The translations under genes were made by a program, and so were the position numbers. A DNA stretch of 64,000 nt from Selaginella moellendorffii (taxonomy: Eukaryota; Streptophyta; Lycopodiopsida; Selaginellales; Selaginellaceae), in contig NW_003314269.1 in assembly GCF_000143415.4 (NCBI RefSeq), positions 210,401 through 274,400 on the forward strand, given 5' to 3'. Each line of letters begins with the position of its first letter. Position 1 is the first letter of the stretch. Of the stretch, positions 44,869 through 56,147 are shown one piece after another. Below the pieces are notes generated by a model, which saw only the letters and a list, made by a program, of their open reading frames with translations, searched no databases and was not told where the DNA came from.

Positions 44869-47515
44869 ATGTTTGGCACTCTCGCCACCCACATTTTACT
44901 GCTGCTCGTCGCGATCATCGCGATCAATCTCTACCTAAGCTCGCTTCCGGCTTGGTTCTTCGTGACCCAAGTTAGCACTCGCTCCATCGCCGCCTTCCTC
45001 CACAATCTCACGCTCCACCCCCACGTCGCAGGGACGCCGCAGGGGTTTGCTACTGCCAAGTTCGTCGAGGAGAGATTCCGCGAGTTTGGGCTCTCGACGC
45101 GCACGGTCGACTACGAGGTACTCGTCTCGTATCCATTGAAGCGATCGTTGTCCGTGGTCTACCCAAGCAACTCGTCACTCAGCTTGGCTCTAGACGAAGA
45201 GACCGTGGATGGCGATGGCGATTCCTCTGGAGTCATTCCAACTTTCTTCGCTTACTCGCCGTCTGGGGAAGCTCTTGCCGAGGTGGTGTACGCAAACTAC
45301 GGCCAAAAATCCGATTTTGACGAGCTCAAGAGCCTGGGAGTGGAGGTGAGAGGGAGCGTGGTGATCGCCAGGCTTGGCAAGAGCTTTCGAGGGGATATCG
45401 TGTTTAACGCGCAGGAGGAAGGCGCGGTGGCCGTGGTTTTGTATCCGGATCCTCGAGACTACGCCACGAACGCTACCACTGAAGGCTACTATCCATTCTC
45501 GCGATGGTTGCCTCCAAGTGGAGTCCAGAGAGGCTCCGTGATCCAGGACCCCGGGGATCCTCTCACGCCGGGGTGGCCGAGTAGCAAGCTTTCCGAGAGA
45601 CTGGACGCTTCCAACTTGACAAGGCTGGGAGTTCCAGCGATCCCGGCGCTGCCAATCTCCGCTCGCGACGCTCTTCCAATCATCGAGGCGCTGGGAGGCC
45701 CTGTTGCTCCTGATTCCTGGCAAGGAGGACTTGCGGTGGACGCGTATCGAGCTGGGAAAGGACCTGTGAAACTTGATCTTCGCTACGAGGTAACTTCTGC
45801 AAAAAAAATATTAAAGCTTTTGAGCACTACGTACTTCCTGGCAGGCTAACCTGACCACTGCGACAATTCGTAACGTTTTTGGAATCATAGAAGGCTCTGA
45901 GAAAGATAGGTGAGTTTTCGAGCTTCAAATTAGTCTTGTTTTCTCTCGTATTTTTTCTAAAGCTTTGACACATAGATATGTGCTTCTTTGGAATCACCGA
46001 GACGCTTGGACGTATGGAGCCGGCGATCCAAACAGCGGAACTGCCTGCCTTTTGGAGGTAAAGCTTTCATGTTATTCCTCAAAGAAACTTTTCATGTTTT
46101 TGCGAGTTTTTAGATAGCTCGCATCTTTGGACAGTTTCTGAGAAAACCAGCGAGAACAATCGTATTTTGCAGCTGGGATGCCGAAGAGTACAGCCTGGTA
46201 ATCCTTTGTATCTCTATTACCTTCGTGTTTACTCATAAAAATTTCCTCTCTTAATAGACTGGTTCTACAGAGTGGGTCGAGGACAATTTGGCCATGCTTA
46301 AGGCTCGAGCGGTGGCTTATTTAAACGTGGATGAAGCAGTAACAGGCAGTTCTTTCTCAGCGTCTGCTACGCCTCAGCTTGACAACCTTTTATTCGAAGT
46401 CACCAAAATGGTATGCAAATCTTACCATTTCTTTTTGCAGCTCATGGCATTTTGGTTCTCTCAAGGTGAAAGATCCAGACTCAAATGGAACCATATTTGA
46501 CTCGTGGTGTGGAAAATCAAACGATTGTGTAAGAGACAAAAAATTTATCATTATCATCTCCTCCGCTCCGTATTAATGGTTTGATGGACTCAGGTCGGGA
46601 GGCTGGGCGGTGGTAGCTCCGACTACGCTCCATTCTTGCAGCACGCAGGAATTCCCTCCACCAGCATGACGTACGAAGAAAAAAACTCAGATTTTCCCGT
46701 GTATCATTCACTCTATGACAATTACAACTGGATGAAAAACTTTGGAGACCCTGAGTTTCATCGCCATGCAACAGGTGAAACTTTGCTTTTGATTCCTTTT
46801 TATAAGATTTCGAGGCTTTGGTACTAGTGGTGAAAGTCTGGGGACTGCTTGCGAGGCGCTTGGCCATGGACACGATCTTGCCTTTCAACTATGTCTCGTA
46901 TGCAAACGTGTTCGAGGTACTAGCGATTATACCATTGCTTTTCATGAGTTGGATTGTTTCTTAAAGGTCGCTGTAAAGGATTTGGAGGCCAGGTTCCTGC
47001 TTATTTCGGGTCATCCAGTAAGCTTTTCTCTTTTTTCTTCTTTCGCTTGGTCTCATCGGTTTTTCCAGGTTAATATACTTAGCCTCAGCAAGTCACACGA
47101 CGTAAATTTCTTCCCACTTCATTCTGCGGTGGATCAACTTCGTGAACTTGCGTCCAAGATCCCTTCTTTCACTGCGCCCAGAAGTAAAAATGATATTTTG
47201 ATGCTTGGAGAGCGCTGTTTTCTAGATGGCGAAGGCCTTCCAGGGAAGCCATGGTTCAAACACTTGGTGAGTGCATTTTATCTGATTGTAAGAGTTTTGA
47301 TGTTGTGAATTGTGTAGATCTATGGCCCAACTCAAACAAATGTCTATGGTACCTCGACATTCCCTGCTATTGCGGACGTTATATCGAAGATGGCTGTGGG
47401 TGAGGACAAAGAAGAGCTTAAAGCTTTAAAACAAGACTTGCAACATGAAATATGGAGAGCTTCGAGAGCTATCCAGTGTGCCGCGAATGTCATAAAAGGT
47501 GATATATTTTCCTAA
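44869..47515 (+). CDS. M28 peptidase (AMP1/glutamate carboxypeptidase II type), copy 4, intact frame
   Basis: M28B zinc peptidases are type II membrane proteins of the ER or plasma membrane; plant AMP1 restrains meristem size and affects cytokinin level and microRNA translation. The ATG opens [23 protein letters not shown], a signal anchor. Exons include 44869-45789, 45845-45909, 45976-46057, 46114-46197, 46258-46410, 46466-46528 and 46594-46774, then at least four more to TAA at 47513-47515; about 700 residues. The PA-domain part ([18 protein letters not shown]) precedes the zinc ligands: NHRDAW His, GAGDPN Asp, DAEEY Glu pair, NVDEAV Asp and YHSLYDNY His. The dimerisation helix region ([18 protein letters not shown]) follows. 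One odd residue: Gly before NHRDAW is Trp (TGG for GGG at 45988-45990), next to the zinc His. Otherwise this and copy 2 are the best candidates for active enzyme. Confidence 0.8.
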
Positions 47516-47689
47516 ATGGTCCTGAGAGAATCATGGCAGTTGAACCGTGCGTTGCTCTCGGTATTTATCCTATCCTTTCCACATTGCATTGAATATAGTC
47601 AACGGCATGGTCAAAATAGTCAATGATCAGACTGTGCTGGTGTAAGGGTGATTAAGGACAAAGTTTAAGGGTTTAGAGCAGTGGAGCTC

Positions 47690-48245
47690 ACTAACGAGCG
47701 TCTTCAAGTCTAGCGGGTTTCAGCTAGCAAAATGGATAAGGAAGTTGCTAAGGTGTGGGCTCAAATGGAAGTGGCTCGGCCCTTCAGACTGGCAAACAAG
47801 ATCTGGCGGAACATTGGCGAGAGGAAGAGGAGCTGCTGTGGAAGAGAAGAAAGATCTTTTCGTCACGTCTAATGGTGTGTCATCTCTTCCATTTTGAGCT
47901 GTTGTGGTTAAGGATTTTGCCTCGTGCGCTCACTAGGGAGAGGATGGATTTTTTTTTATTTTTTTAATTGTTTCGTGCTGTTGGTTCTTACCTTGCTCGG
48001 ATGTTAGGACAATAGGATAGCGCCTATAGCTCCTTTGGCCAAAGAGCAAGCAAAGGTAAGACAGATCCAAAGAGCTGCGTGGCGATGCTTATCCTTGTTT
48101 CAATGCAGGAGAAGGTCGTTTCACTGCAGCTGAGACCAATAAAGTGAGCGGTAAGATCTCACGTTCTTCTGATTTCTAGCCCAACGCAGCTTCAGGCTCT
48201 CCAGCCCAGTGTCCGATGGAGGCTCACAGACGTCTTTGGACGGTA
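47690..48245 (+). pseudogene. DDL-like fragment downstream of M28-4
   Basis: As after M28-2 and M28-3: a VAKVWAQMEVA frame, coiled-coil exon pieces (about 47985-48150), then CAGCCCAGTGTCCGATGGAG (about 48205-48224), corresponding to QPSVRWR at the FHA entry. A further small deletion removes the YVFRDG codons. Confidence 0.6.
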
Positions 48246-48358
48246 AAGCTTTTCTGTAAATAATCTTAGTGTTCACACTGATATACATTCGATGTGATGG
48301 TCTGATCGAGCAGCGGATGAGCATTTCGAAATGTTTCAGCTTGAGCACAAGATTCGGT

Positions 48359-51300
48359 TCAGGGACCTGGGTTTACTGTTATGACCGTCTGACCATCCGT
48401 TTTAGTCTGACCATCCGTCTGACCATCCGTTTCAGTCTTACCATCCGGAACCAGGGAATCCAAACCATCTTCCCAAGGTCGCTGACCACGCGCATACCTT
48501 TTCCGTCTCTGAGGTGAACCCTGAGAGCTTAGAAGCTCTTCAAGCGTTTGACTGCCGAAACTTATGCCCCCAACCTCCGAATGATCTTGCACTTTAAAGC
48601 ACCGTTTCAGAGCATCAACAAGCTTCGAGATGGTATTTTTCTGACCGTCGCTCCCCTGACCTGCTTTGCTGAGCTGCGAGTCGAAGAACCTGAGCTTCCG
48701 GGAATTCAGGTTGTAAACTGCGTAGATGAACGTGCAGAGAGGAGCTAAGCAGACCAAACCCCCGGGGACAGCAGTGGCGATCATGCTGGTCGGGTACTTT
48801 CCCGAAGGTGGCAATGCTGAGAATCCTGCGGCTCCAAATCCCACGAGGACGAAGATGATGGAGATGACGAGCATGACTGCTGCGGCAATGAGTATGTGTC
48901 GGAGACGGCGAAGGAGTGTCAGGTTGAATTTGTCGGGAGAAGGCAGGACCCCGGTGACTCCTGCCAGAGCACTGGCCATGGCGAAAAAGAAGGACAAACT
49001 GTTGGCAACCCAGAACACAACCACACCTGGTCTGTCGATGGACACATACTCCCTGTCCTTGAACTTAAGTTTGTACCCCAGTGGCGGATTCAATAAGCCT
49101 CCGAACGTGACACTGGCAATGAGAGCTGATCCAACCAGTATTGCGTTTAAGCCATCCACGAACATCTGCCGGTCCTTGTGCAAGCTCTCAGTATAGCTGC
49201 CCCACTTGAGGCAGTTCAGCATGACAGCATCCTTCTCACCCACCCATTGTGCGTCCCAATAAGGTGGCTTGCCGAAGTTATCGCAGACGTCTGGTTTGCA
49301 GCCTTTGCGAGACAAGGTAACCACTGTCTCGCGCTCCATGAAGATGGCAGCCCAGTGCAAAGCAGTCCGACCTGTCCGGTGGCCTGTGTCGTTGGGATAA
49401 TCTTTGATGAACTTTTCCGACAACTGTTTCAAACGTTGAGCCAGCCGTTTCCTCCTATGTCCTTCTTCGTCGTTATATTTCTTTTCCAAGATGTTCTCTT
49501 GCGAGATGGCCTCCAAGTCCTTGCTTCTGTCTTCTTCGAGTTTTGCCTCCCAATAAGCCACAGGCACATCTTTCACCAGCCCACTCACGTCGTCGAAGGC
49601 ATCCTTGTACTTGCTTGGCAATTTTCGATATTTGTCTTCAAAGTTAATGTCCAGTTTCTTCCACACAGCTTCCTTGATCATATCGGGTAATTCCTGGGTG
49701 AAGCACTTTGCCATGCAGGTTGCGAAGGTCTCCCTTCCCCGCACCTCATCCTGTTCTCCATGCAAGAAAGCAATCTTAAAAGCTAACCTGAGTTGATCAT
49801 TGATTCCTTTCACGTTGGTGTACTTCTTCATCATGAACTCCATCACAGGCTTTACTCTGTTGAACAGGCCCTTGCCACCGAATTCTGTGCTTCTGGTAGT
49901 GGCACTCAAAGCAGCCCATTCCAGTAGCCGTGATTCCTCCACAAGGTCATGAACAGAGTCCTCTGGCCCTGACCCAGTTTCTCTTGTACCCAACTTCTTC
50001 GCTAAGAGCCCATTCGTTATACTGTCTCCATATGCAACAGCAGACGACAATATACCAGGCTCCAACACTCCATCCCTGCCCAGGAAAGTCCACGGCACCC
50101 AATCAATTATGTCGGCTTGACCATGATCTTCAATACGCTGGAATGCCCGCTGCCAGTCCTCGTGACTTCCTGGAAACACCTGTATCTTTCTTTTCACATG
50201 TTCACATATGAGTATGTCAAGACAGTCTATGTTGCCACCCATAGCCGCCCAATGCCATGGCAGTCCTTTCTCAACCTTGTCCTCCGCATCTAGCTTGATG
50301 TCGTTAATTTTCAGCAACCACTCGAGTGCAACAGTGTTCCCATTCCAGGCAGCAAAGTGCAACGGAGTCAGACCTGCTTTAGTAGCTCGGTTCACTTCCG
50401 GGCCGTTCGGATCCAGCAACGCGAAGATATCTTTACCCCCTCCTCTAGCAGCAAAGTGCAATACTCCAGCTCCTGTCTCATCTTCTAAGCGAAAATCAGC
50501 ACCTTTGTCGCGTAATTTGCGAGCAATGTCAGCTCTGGCTTGTCCAACAGCATAATGCAAAGGAGTGTGCCCAAGCTTATTCTTTTTGTCAATCTCCGCA
50601 CCTGCTTCCAGTAATGCTGTGACGATTGTGACTTCCCCTTGGCCAACAGCAAGATGCAAAGGGCTCTCCCCTGCTACGATTTCCAAACACCCAACACAAT
50701 TCGAAGCAGCGAAATGAAGAGCAGTGTTGCCGAGTTCGTCTTGCTTCCGTACGTCAATTTTACTTTTTTCATGGAGGTTCAGCAGCGCTTTCACCAGACT
50801 TACATTTCCAAATTCACTTGCAAGGTGTAGTGCGGTTTTGTCAGCATAAACATTGTGGATGTTCCAACCATATTTTAGAGCTTCCAGTTTGTCACTAAAA
50901 TCTCCACCTTCTTGGATCCGCAGCTCCTCCAAGGCATCTGCCCAAAAATTTCAGATGTTAGAAGGACTTACTCTCTACGACTTACTCGTGATATGTTCCA
51001 CTGAGCAAGCCTTTTGGAATCGTGGCTTCAAGGCTGTGTGCAGTAGCAGTTGAAAAACCGACTCATTCCCTTGTAACGCCAGGTGCAACGAAGACGCTCC
51101 CTCCTTGTCTTTTCGGCACGGATCAGCACCTTTGGCAATCAACAGAACAATCATGTCCTGCTGCTCGTGTAGATGTTGTTCCACAAGGGAAAGCTCCTCT
51201 TCTAGATATCGTTCCACACGGGAAAGCTCCTGCTGCCTTATGTGTAACTCCTCCTTTAACTCCAACTCCTTTATCATCTGCAGGACTGCAAGGTGCAGAA

Positions 51301-52097
51301 GAGTCTGGCCCTTCTCCAAGTCAGGGGTGTCCACCTCGGCTACGTGGTAGAGCAACTTCTTCAGAACTTCAAGGTTGGCACCTTTTTTTACTGCAATGTG
51401 TAACGGCGCGTCCCCCTTGATATTCTTTTGGCATGGATCCGCATCATTCCATAAGAGCGCTTGTATCACTTTCAGGTTCTGTCGTTTCACAGCAGTGTGC
51501 AAGGGAGTATTGCCATCTTTATCAACGACATTAACTTGCTTTGCATCCCTCAGCTCTTGTAGCAGTTGTTTAACAATGGCAGGGTTTTCAACAGTGGCAG
51601 CTCCATGTAGAGCGGTGCTACCATTGGATGAATCTGCTTCTAAGATGTCGTTTACCTTAGTGATCTCAGACCATTCGAGCAACCAGGATATTGCAGAAGT
51701 GTTCTCAGCCTCCGCAGCGAGATATAGTGCAGTTGTGAAGATACATTTCTGCCTGTCATAGACAGTATGACCATCCCAGTCTTTGTTATTGATCAGGTCC
51801 ATCAATCTTTCTTCAGGGCTGCTATCCATGAGAATCGGTCGAAATTGATCTGAAGGAGCAAAGGTAATGTCTACATACACAGTCCTGAAAGCATCACTTA
51901 CGTGCTTCAACATGCGTTGAGGACAGGATCTTTGGGGCTCGTTTCGTCGCAACGCTATTCGACAAGGAGGGGGCAGCGGGAGCGGGAGCGCCACCACCAC
52001 CACCACCATCGCCTCCGCCAGACTGAGCGCTACCAGCACCACCACCACTACCACCACGCGCGTTCTCTGCTGACGCCATCAACCTACGCTCCAACAA
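48359..52097 (-). CDS. ankyrin-repeat transmembrane protein ANK-4 (ACD6-like architecture), intact
   Basis: Exons 52097-51902, 51849-50986 and 50937-48359 (introns 52 and 48 bp) are in phase and give 1,212 residues. The Gly-rich start (MLERRLMASAENARGG) is followed by ankyrin repeats 1-5 in exon 2 and a coiled coil with two ELS-VE units. In exon 3 come repeats KTALHLASEFGNVSLVKALL, GNTALHFAASNCVGCLEIV, ESPLHLAVGQGEVTIVTALL, GHTPLHYAVG and GLTPLHFAAW. This copy keeps the CVGCLEIVAGESPLHLAVG stretch that ANK-1 and ANK-3 have lost. The last quarter has TALHWAAI and four membrane helices, at about residues 980-1130. The tail has DGQTDGQTKTDGQT repeats. It lies head to head with DDL across about 256 bp. 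Confidence 0.88.
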
Positions 52098-52353
52098 AAA
52101 CGATGAAATTGATCAGGCACGATTTCTTGTATATATATGCCTAGATGCCTTGCTGGAAACGTAAGTTGCAGGCAAGACCTTAGATTCCACATAGGACACT
52201 GAAACAATGCGATGCAATTCTTTCTTTATCCGGCACCAAGGCCTACAGGGAATCTATTGGACGCAAATTTATGCGCATTGCAAGCCCTAAAAAGAAAATC
52301 TACTCTATCTACGAATATTCTCGAAGATGCGTTATTTTAGGGCAAGATAGAGC
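52098..52353. promoter_or_regulatory. divergent promoter region of ANK-4 and DDL
   Basis: 256 bp between the two start codons, on opposite strands. It has a TATATATATG tract (about 52131-52140) near the ankyrin start. The same region is copied at 29790-30050 and in part at 42640-42925. No small gene is visible. Confidence 0.45.
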
Positions 52354-53788
52354 ATGGCGAGTCCAAGAGTACAGCGGTCGCGGCGGAGCGAAGGGGACGC
52401 CCATCGCCGAGGTAGGGAGCATGGGCGCAGCCGGAACAGAGATGGCGAGCGTGACGGGCGTGGAAGAGCAAGGGATTCGGACAGGGATGAGGCTGCTGTG
52501 AGAGGTAGGAGCGAGGACGATGGCAGGGATGGAGCTAGGCGTGGGGGGAGAGAGAGGTCTAGTGACAGGGAAGAGCGAGAGAAATGGGAAACGAGAACTA
52601 GAGTCAAGGATGAAGCAAAGGAGCCCAGGAGTGTAGAGAATGTGTTTAAAAGGGAGCGTGGCGATGAAGCGGCGATGGAGGATTTGAGTAGCAAGCGTGT
52701 CAAAGTGGAGCCGGGGGACATTGAGAACGAGGTGTCTGGTGATTTCTATCGGGCCTTTTTCTCTTTCGATCTTGCGAATGCTTCGAATGCTTACTGGGTG
52801 TTTTGTGCGTGTAGGATAGAGATGGGGATGAAGCGAAAGAGATCCCTCGCAGGTATGGCTTTGAGTTTTCTCTTGTTTCTTTTGGTTCTTTACCGTGTTT
52901 GGATTGTAGCAGCAAGGACGATAGTATAGCGCTCATGGAGCAAGCAGAAGCTGCTTTGGAGGCCAAGGAACAAGCAAAGGTAGGACAGATCCAAAGAGCT
53001 GCGCTGCGATGCTTCATCCTTGTTTCAATGCAGGAAAAGGCCTCGTTTGAGTACACTGGGAAGCTCGCAGCTGAGACCAACAAAGTCAGTGGTAAGATCT
53101 CCTTTGTTTTTCCTTTGTTTCTGCTTTCTGATATCTAGTTTCCAACAGGTATTGCGTTGCAGTTTACGGAGCCTCCCGAGGCTCGCCAGCCCAGTGTCCG
53201 ATGGAGGCTCTACGTTTTCAAAGACGGAGCGCCTTTGGAAGGTAAAGCTTTTGTATTTGTTCTCGATTTTCATGTGAATGATCTGAGTGATCTTCCCGAG
53301 CAGACCCGCTTTTCATACATCGGCAGAGTTGCTATCTGTTTGGACGAGAAAGAAAGGTTGCAGACATTCCGATCGATCATCCCTCTTGCAGCAAGCAGCA
53401 CGCGGTCATCCAGTACAGGCTCATCGAGAAAGAAGTGGACGGACTTATGTCGAAAAAGATCAGGTAACGAAATCTCAAGGCTAGCGCTACATCTTTCTCA
53501 TTTCCCTTCATCGTTCCAGGCCCTACGTCATGGATCTGGGAAGTACCAACAAAACCTTCTTGAATGTAAGTCGAAGCCATTGTTTCGTTTCAAACTGTCC
53601 CTGACTTGCTTTCGCAGGGAGAAGCGATCGAGCCTCAACGTTACTACGAACTTTTTGAGAAGGACACTCTCAAGTTTGGCAACAGCAGGTTGGTTTGGCT
53701 TTGTTTCATCATGTAGATCTCGTTTTTAATCGTTTTTCCTCGTCTTTCCAGCCGCGAGTACGTTCTTCTTCACGAAAACTCAGCATAG
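52354..53788 (+). CDS. DDL: DAWDLE/SNIP1-like FHA-domain protein (intact copy)
   Basis: DDL/SNIP1 proteins are nuclear; DDL helps DCL1 process microRNA precursors and SNIP1 is a spliceosome-associated factor. The first exon (52354 to about 52731) is RS/RD/RE-rich (RDSDRDEAAVRGRSED, ERSSDREEREKWE), then KRVKVEPGDIENE. Short exons follow: DRDGDEAKEIPRR, a helical part SSKDDSIALMEQAEAALEAK, EKASFEYTGKLAAETNKVS and GIALQFTEPPEARQPSVRW. The FHA domain starts RLYVFKDGAPLEG and has CYLFGRERKVADIP, HPSCSKQHAVIQY, YVMDLGSTNKTFLNG and LKFGNSSREYVLLHE, with the conserved Arg, Ser and Asn that bind phosphothreonine. It ends HENSA-TAG at 53786-53788. About 330 residues. It is the parent or sister of the fragments listed after each M28 copy and at 30051 and 42925. 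Confidence 0.9.
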
Positions 53789-54083
53789 ATAACGTCTCTA
53801 AGCCAAATTTTCTAACATCTTCGCGAAGAAGAGAAGCAATGTAAGCTGTTTCACTTCGCGAAATCGTGCGTTTGTCTTCTTTTCAGCACGATGTCCATTG
53901 AATTGTTTTCCTTTTTTTCTCCCATAGGATTCCATCCAACGGCTGTGGTGAGCGTTCGATCGGACCGCCAGGTGTTGATGCCCGCGTTCGAATCCTGCGG
54001 TCACCTCAATTTAGGTCTCCATTCTTATTCATCTCCCCCATTTTTTCTCTTTCCATGAGAAAAAAAGAGAGCAGCGAGAAGCC
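53789..54083. other. short intergenic region before the ArfGAP gene
   Basis: 3' end of DDL and 5' leader of the ArfGAP gene. It contains a T-arm-like motif (GCGTTCGAATCC, about 53982-53993) that does not fold into a tRNA. No gene is seen. Confidence 0.4.
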
Positions 54084-55746
54084 ATGTCCAATGACAAAGT
54101 GACGGTCAGCAAGGAGCAAAACGAGAAGCACAAGAAGGTACTAAAATTCTTCCTTCCAATCGCTGGATTTTCGTTTGCTTTCTTTTTTTCTTTTTACTCA
54201 GATCTTGGAGGCTTTGATGAAATTGCCAGATAACAGGGAATGTGCTGATTGTCGAAGCAAGTGAGTAGGAAAAAATACATTCTTTTTGCTCGCTTGTGTG
54301 ATCCGATTTGACAAAATGGCATTGTAGGAGCCCGAGGTGGGCGAGCATCAACCTTGGAATTTTTATCTGTATTCAATGCTCTGGAATTCATCGGGGTCTG
54401 GGAGTTCACATTTCCAAGGTGACACCTTTATCTCTTTTCTTTCTTGAACCTTGTAGTAATCGTTCATATTCCAGGTGCGATCGACTACTCTTGATACATG
54501 GCTGCCGGAACAAGTCAAGTTCATGCACGGTAGAGCTTGTTTTTTTTGCTCGACTGCAAAGAAATTGCAATTTTGATGATCAGATATGGGGAATGTAAGA
54601 GCGAACAAGTATTGGGAATCAGAGTTGCCACAAAATTTCAAGCGCCCTCAAGAAAACGATCGAGCAGGACTAGAAGCATTTGCGCGTGCCAAGTACGTCG
54701 GTACTCACATATCCTTGCCACTCAGCAAGCAAAACTTTTGTGTGGATGCAGGTACGATGACAAGCGTTTTGCAGCCAAAGGTGTTCCTCAGCCCCAACCG
54801 GCCGCTGTTTCAAACGAAACCATCGAAAGCTTGGGAGCTGCTCCCAGAGGCGGGAGTCCAAATCAAAATCCGCAAATCGCTGGTCCGCAGCATATTGTGG
54901 CTTCTGCATCAAGTCCTCCAAGATTTGCTGTAAGAATTCCTTTGTGCCATGCCAAGCCAACTTTTTCTTCTTTTGTTTTTTTTCCAGCCTCCACCAGCAA
55001 CAGTGACTGCTCCACCACCAAAAGAATCACCGTTCAACACGACCTCTCACAGGGAGTCCCAGGATTGGGCTGTCTTTCAAAGTAGGCTCTTTTTCGTTTT
55101 CTCGTCTCGCTAAGTCTCTACTTTTCATTTGTAGCGGCCGATACCCCTCCATTACGTCAAGTCAGCATCGGTCCCACTGCCGAAGGCAAGCATCAAACTG
55201 ACGCGAGGCGAAGCATCACGAACATGTTCAAGAATGTAAGTGCGCTTTCAAACTTGTCCTCGTCGATCACGCCTCGCGTTTCTCCAGTGTTACAAGGTGA
55301 TCAACTAAACAGCACTAAGCGCACACATACCTTATCTAAGTTCTACTCTTTTCAACAGGTAATCGATCAAAAGTGTCTGTCCCGAAAGCTTACAGATTCA
55401 AATATGTTGTTGTTGTTGTCGCAGACCGGAGCGTCCGTTCCACAGTCGCCGAATTTGACAAGCTTCCCTCGAGGGGCTACAAAGTACTGTTTGCTCTCTC
55501 GCGATAAGTTTATCCAGCTCGTGGTTTTCACCATTGTTTTTTTTGTTTTCCTGTTTGCCTGGATCATCGCGCAGTGCTGTCGGCAGCCCGGAGCGTCCAC
55601 ACAATCGAGCCACATACGGGGCCACCTCCGGTCCGGTCCCCGCTCAAGCACCATCTGGAGCACGCGCTGAAAGATCCGGCCTCGTGACTCAACTGGGATC
55701 CAAGTCGCCCGAGTCACTCTCGGCGGAAGAATTGTCTTGGCAATAA
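54084..55746 (+). CDS. ArfGAP-domain protein, AGD5/SMAP-like
   Basis: ArfGAPs stimulate GTP hydrolysis by ARF GTPases during vesicle budding; the AGD5/SMAP type acts at the trans-Golgi network. Exons start at 54084 ([18 protein letters not shown]) and include 54202-54260, 54328-54418, 54471-54529, 54584-54692, 54752-54929, 54987-55081 and 55135-55235, then at least two more ending [13 protein letters not shown] at 55744-55746. The zinc finger CADC...CIQC spans the exon 2/3 splice, followed by the catalytic Arg in SGIHRGLG, then [12 protein letters not shown] and NKYWESELP, all standard for the domain (residues about 18-135). The tail is Pro/Ser/Gln-rich and disordered ([16 protein letters not shown]), as in AGD5. 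The last exons are less certain because that part is poorly conserved. Confidence 0.88.
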
Positions 55747-56147
55747 GCTCAGCTAAGTTGTCGCTGCTCTACACTCCCAAGCTCTTCCTCTCTCTCCTGC
55801 CAGAAGTTTACAAGTTTGAGAGGATTAGTCTCACAGAGGACATCTCGCTTTTTCTTCCAGAAGTTTGCAAAGTCGAGTGATTCGATTCTCTTGTCTAAAT
55901 CTCCCACCAGTGGAAGGCTTTCGTTTTTCTTTTTTTTCTTTCTTTCTTTCTTTCTTTTACAGCACATTTCGTGTACACATTTCTACGGTTTTTTCCTGGC
56001 AGGATAACTATTCCAAACATGTCTACCCCTGTGGAGAAAGTAAGAGCTTTTGTACAGCGCATCTTCGACTTTGTAGGCCTAGTGATACTGACTAAAGCGG
56101 ATCAAAGCACTAGAGAGGAAAAAAAAGAGTGTCCGTACCCGTGCTCT
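55747..56147. other. intergenic region with CTTT repeat
   Basis: T-rich, with a short (CTTT)n tract (about 55938-55958). It lies between convergent gene ends. No gene is visible. Confidence 0.4.

Noticed and set aside
53941-54005. tRNA-like sequence with GTTCGAATCC
   Set aside because: The T stem does not pair when the loop is placed correctly, and no matching 5' acceptor or anticodon arm was found.
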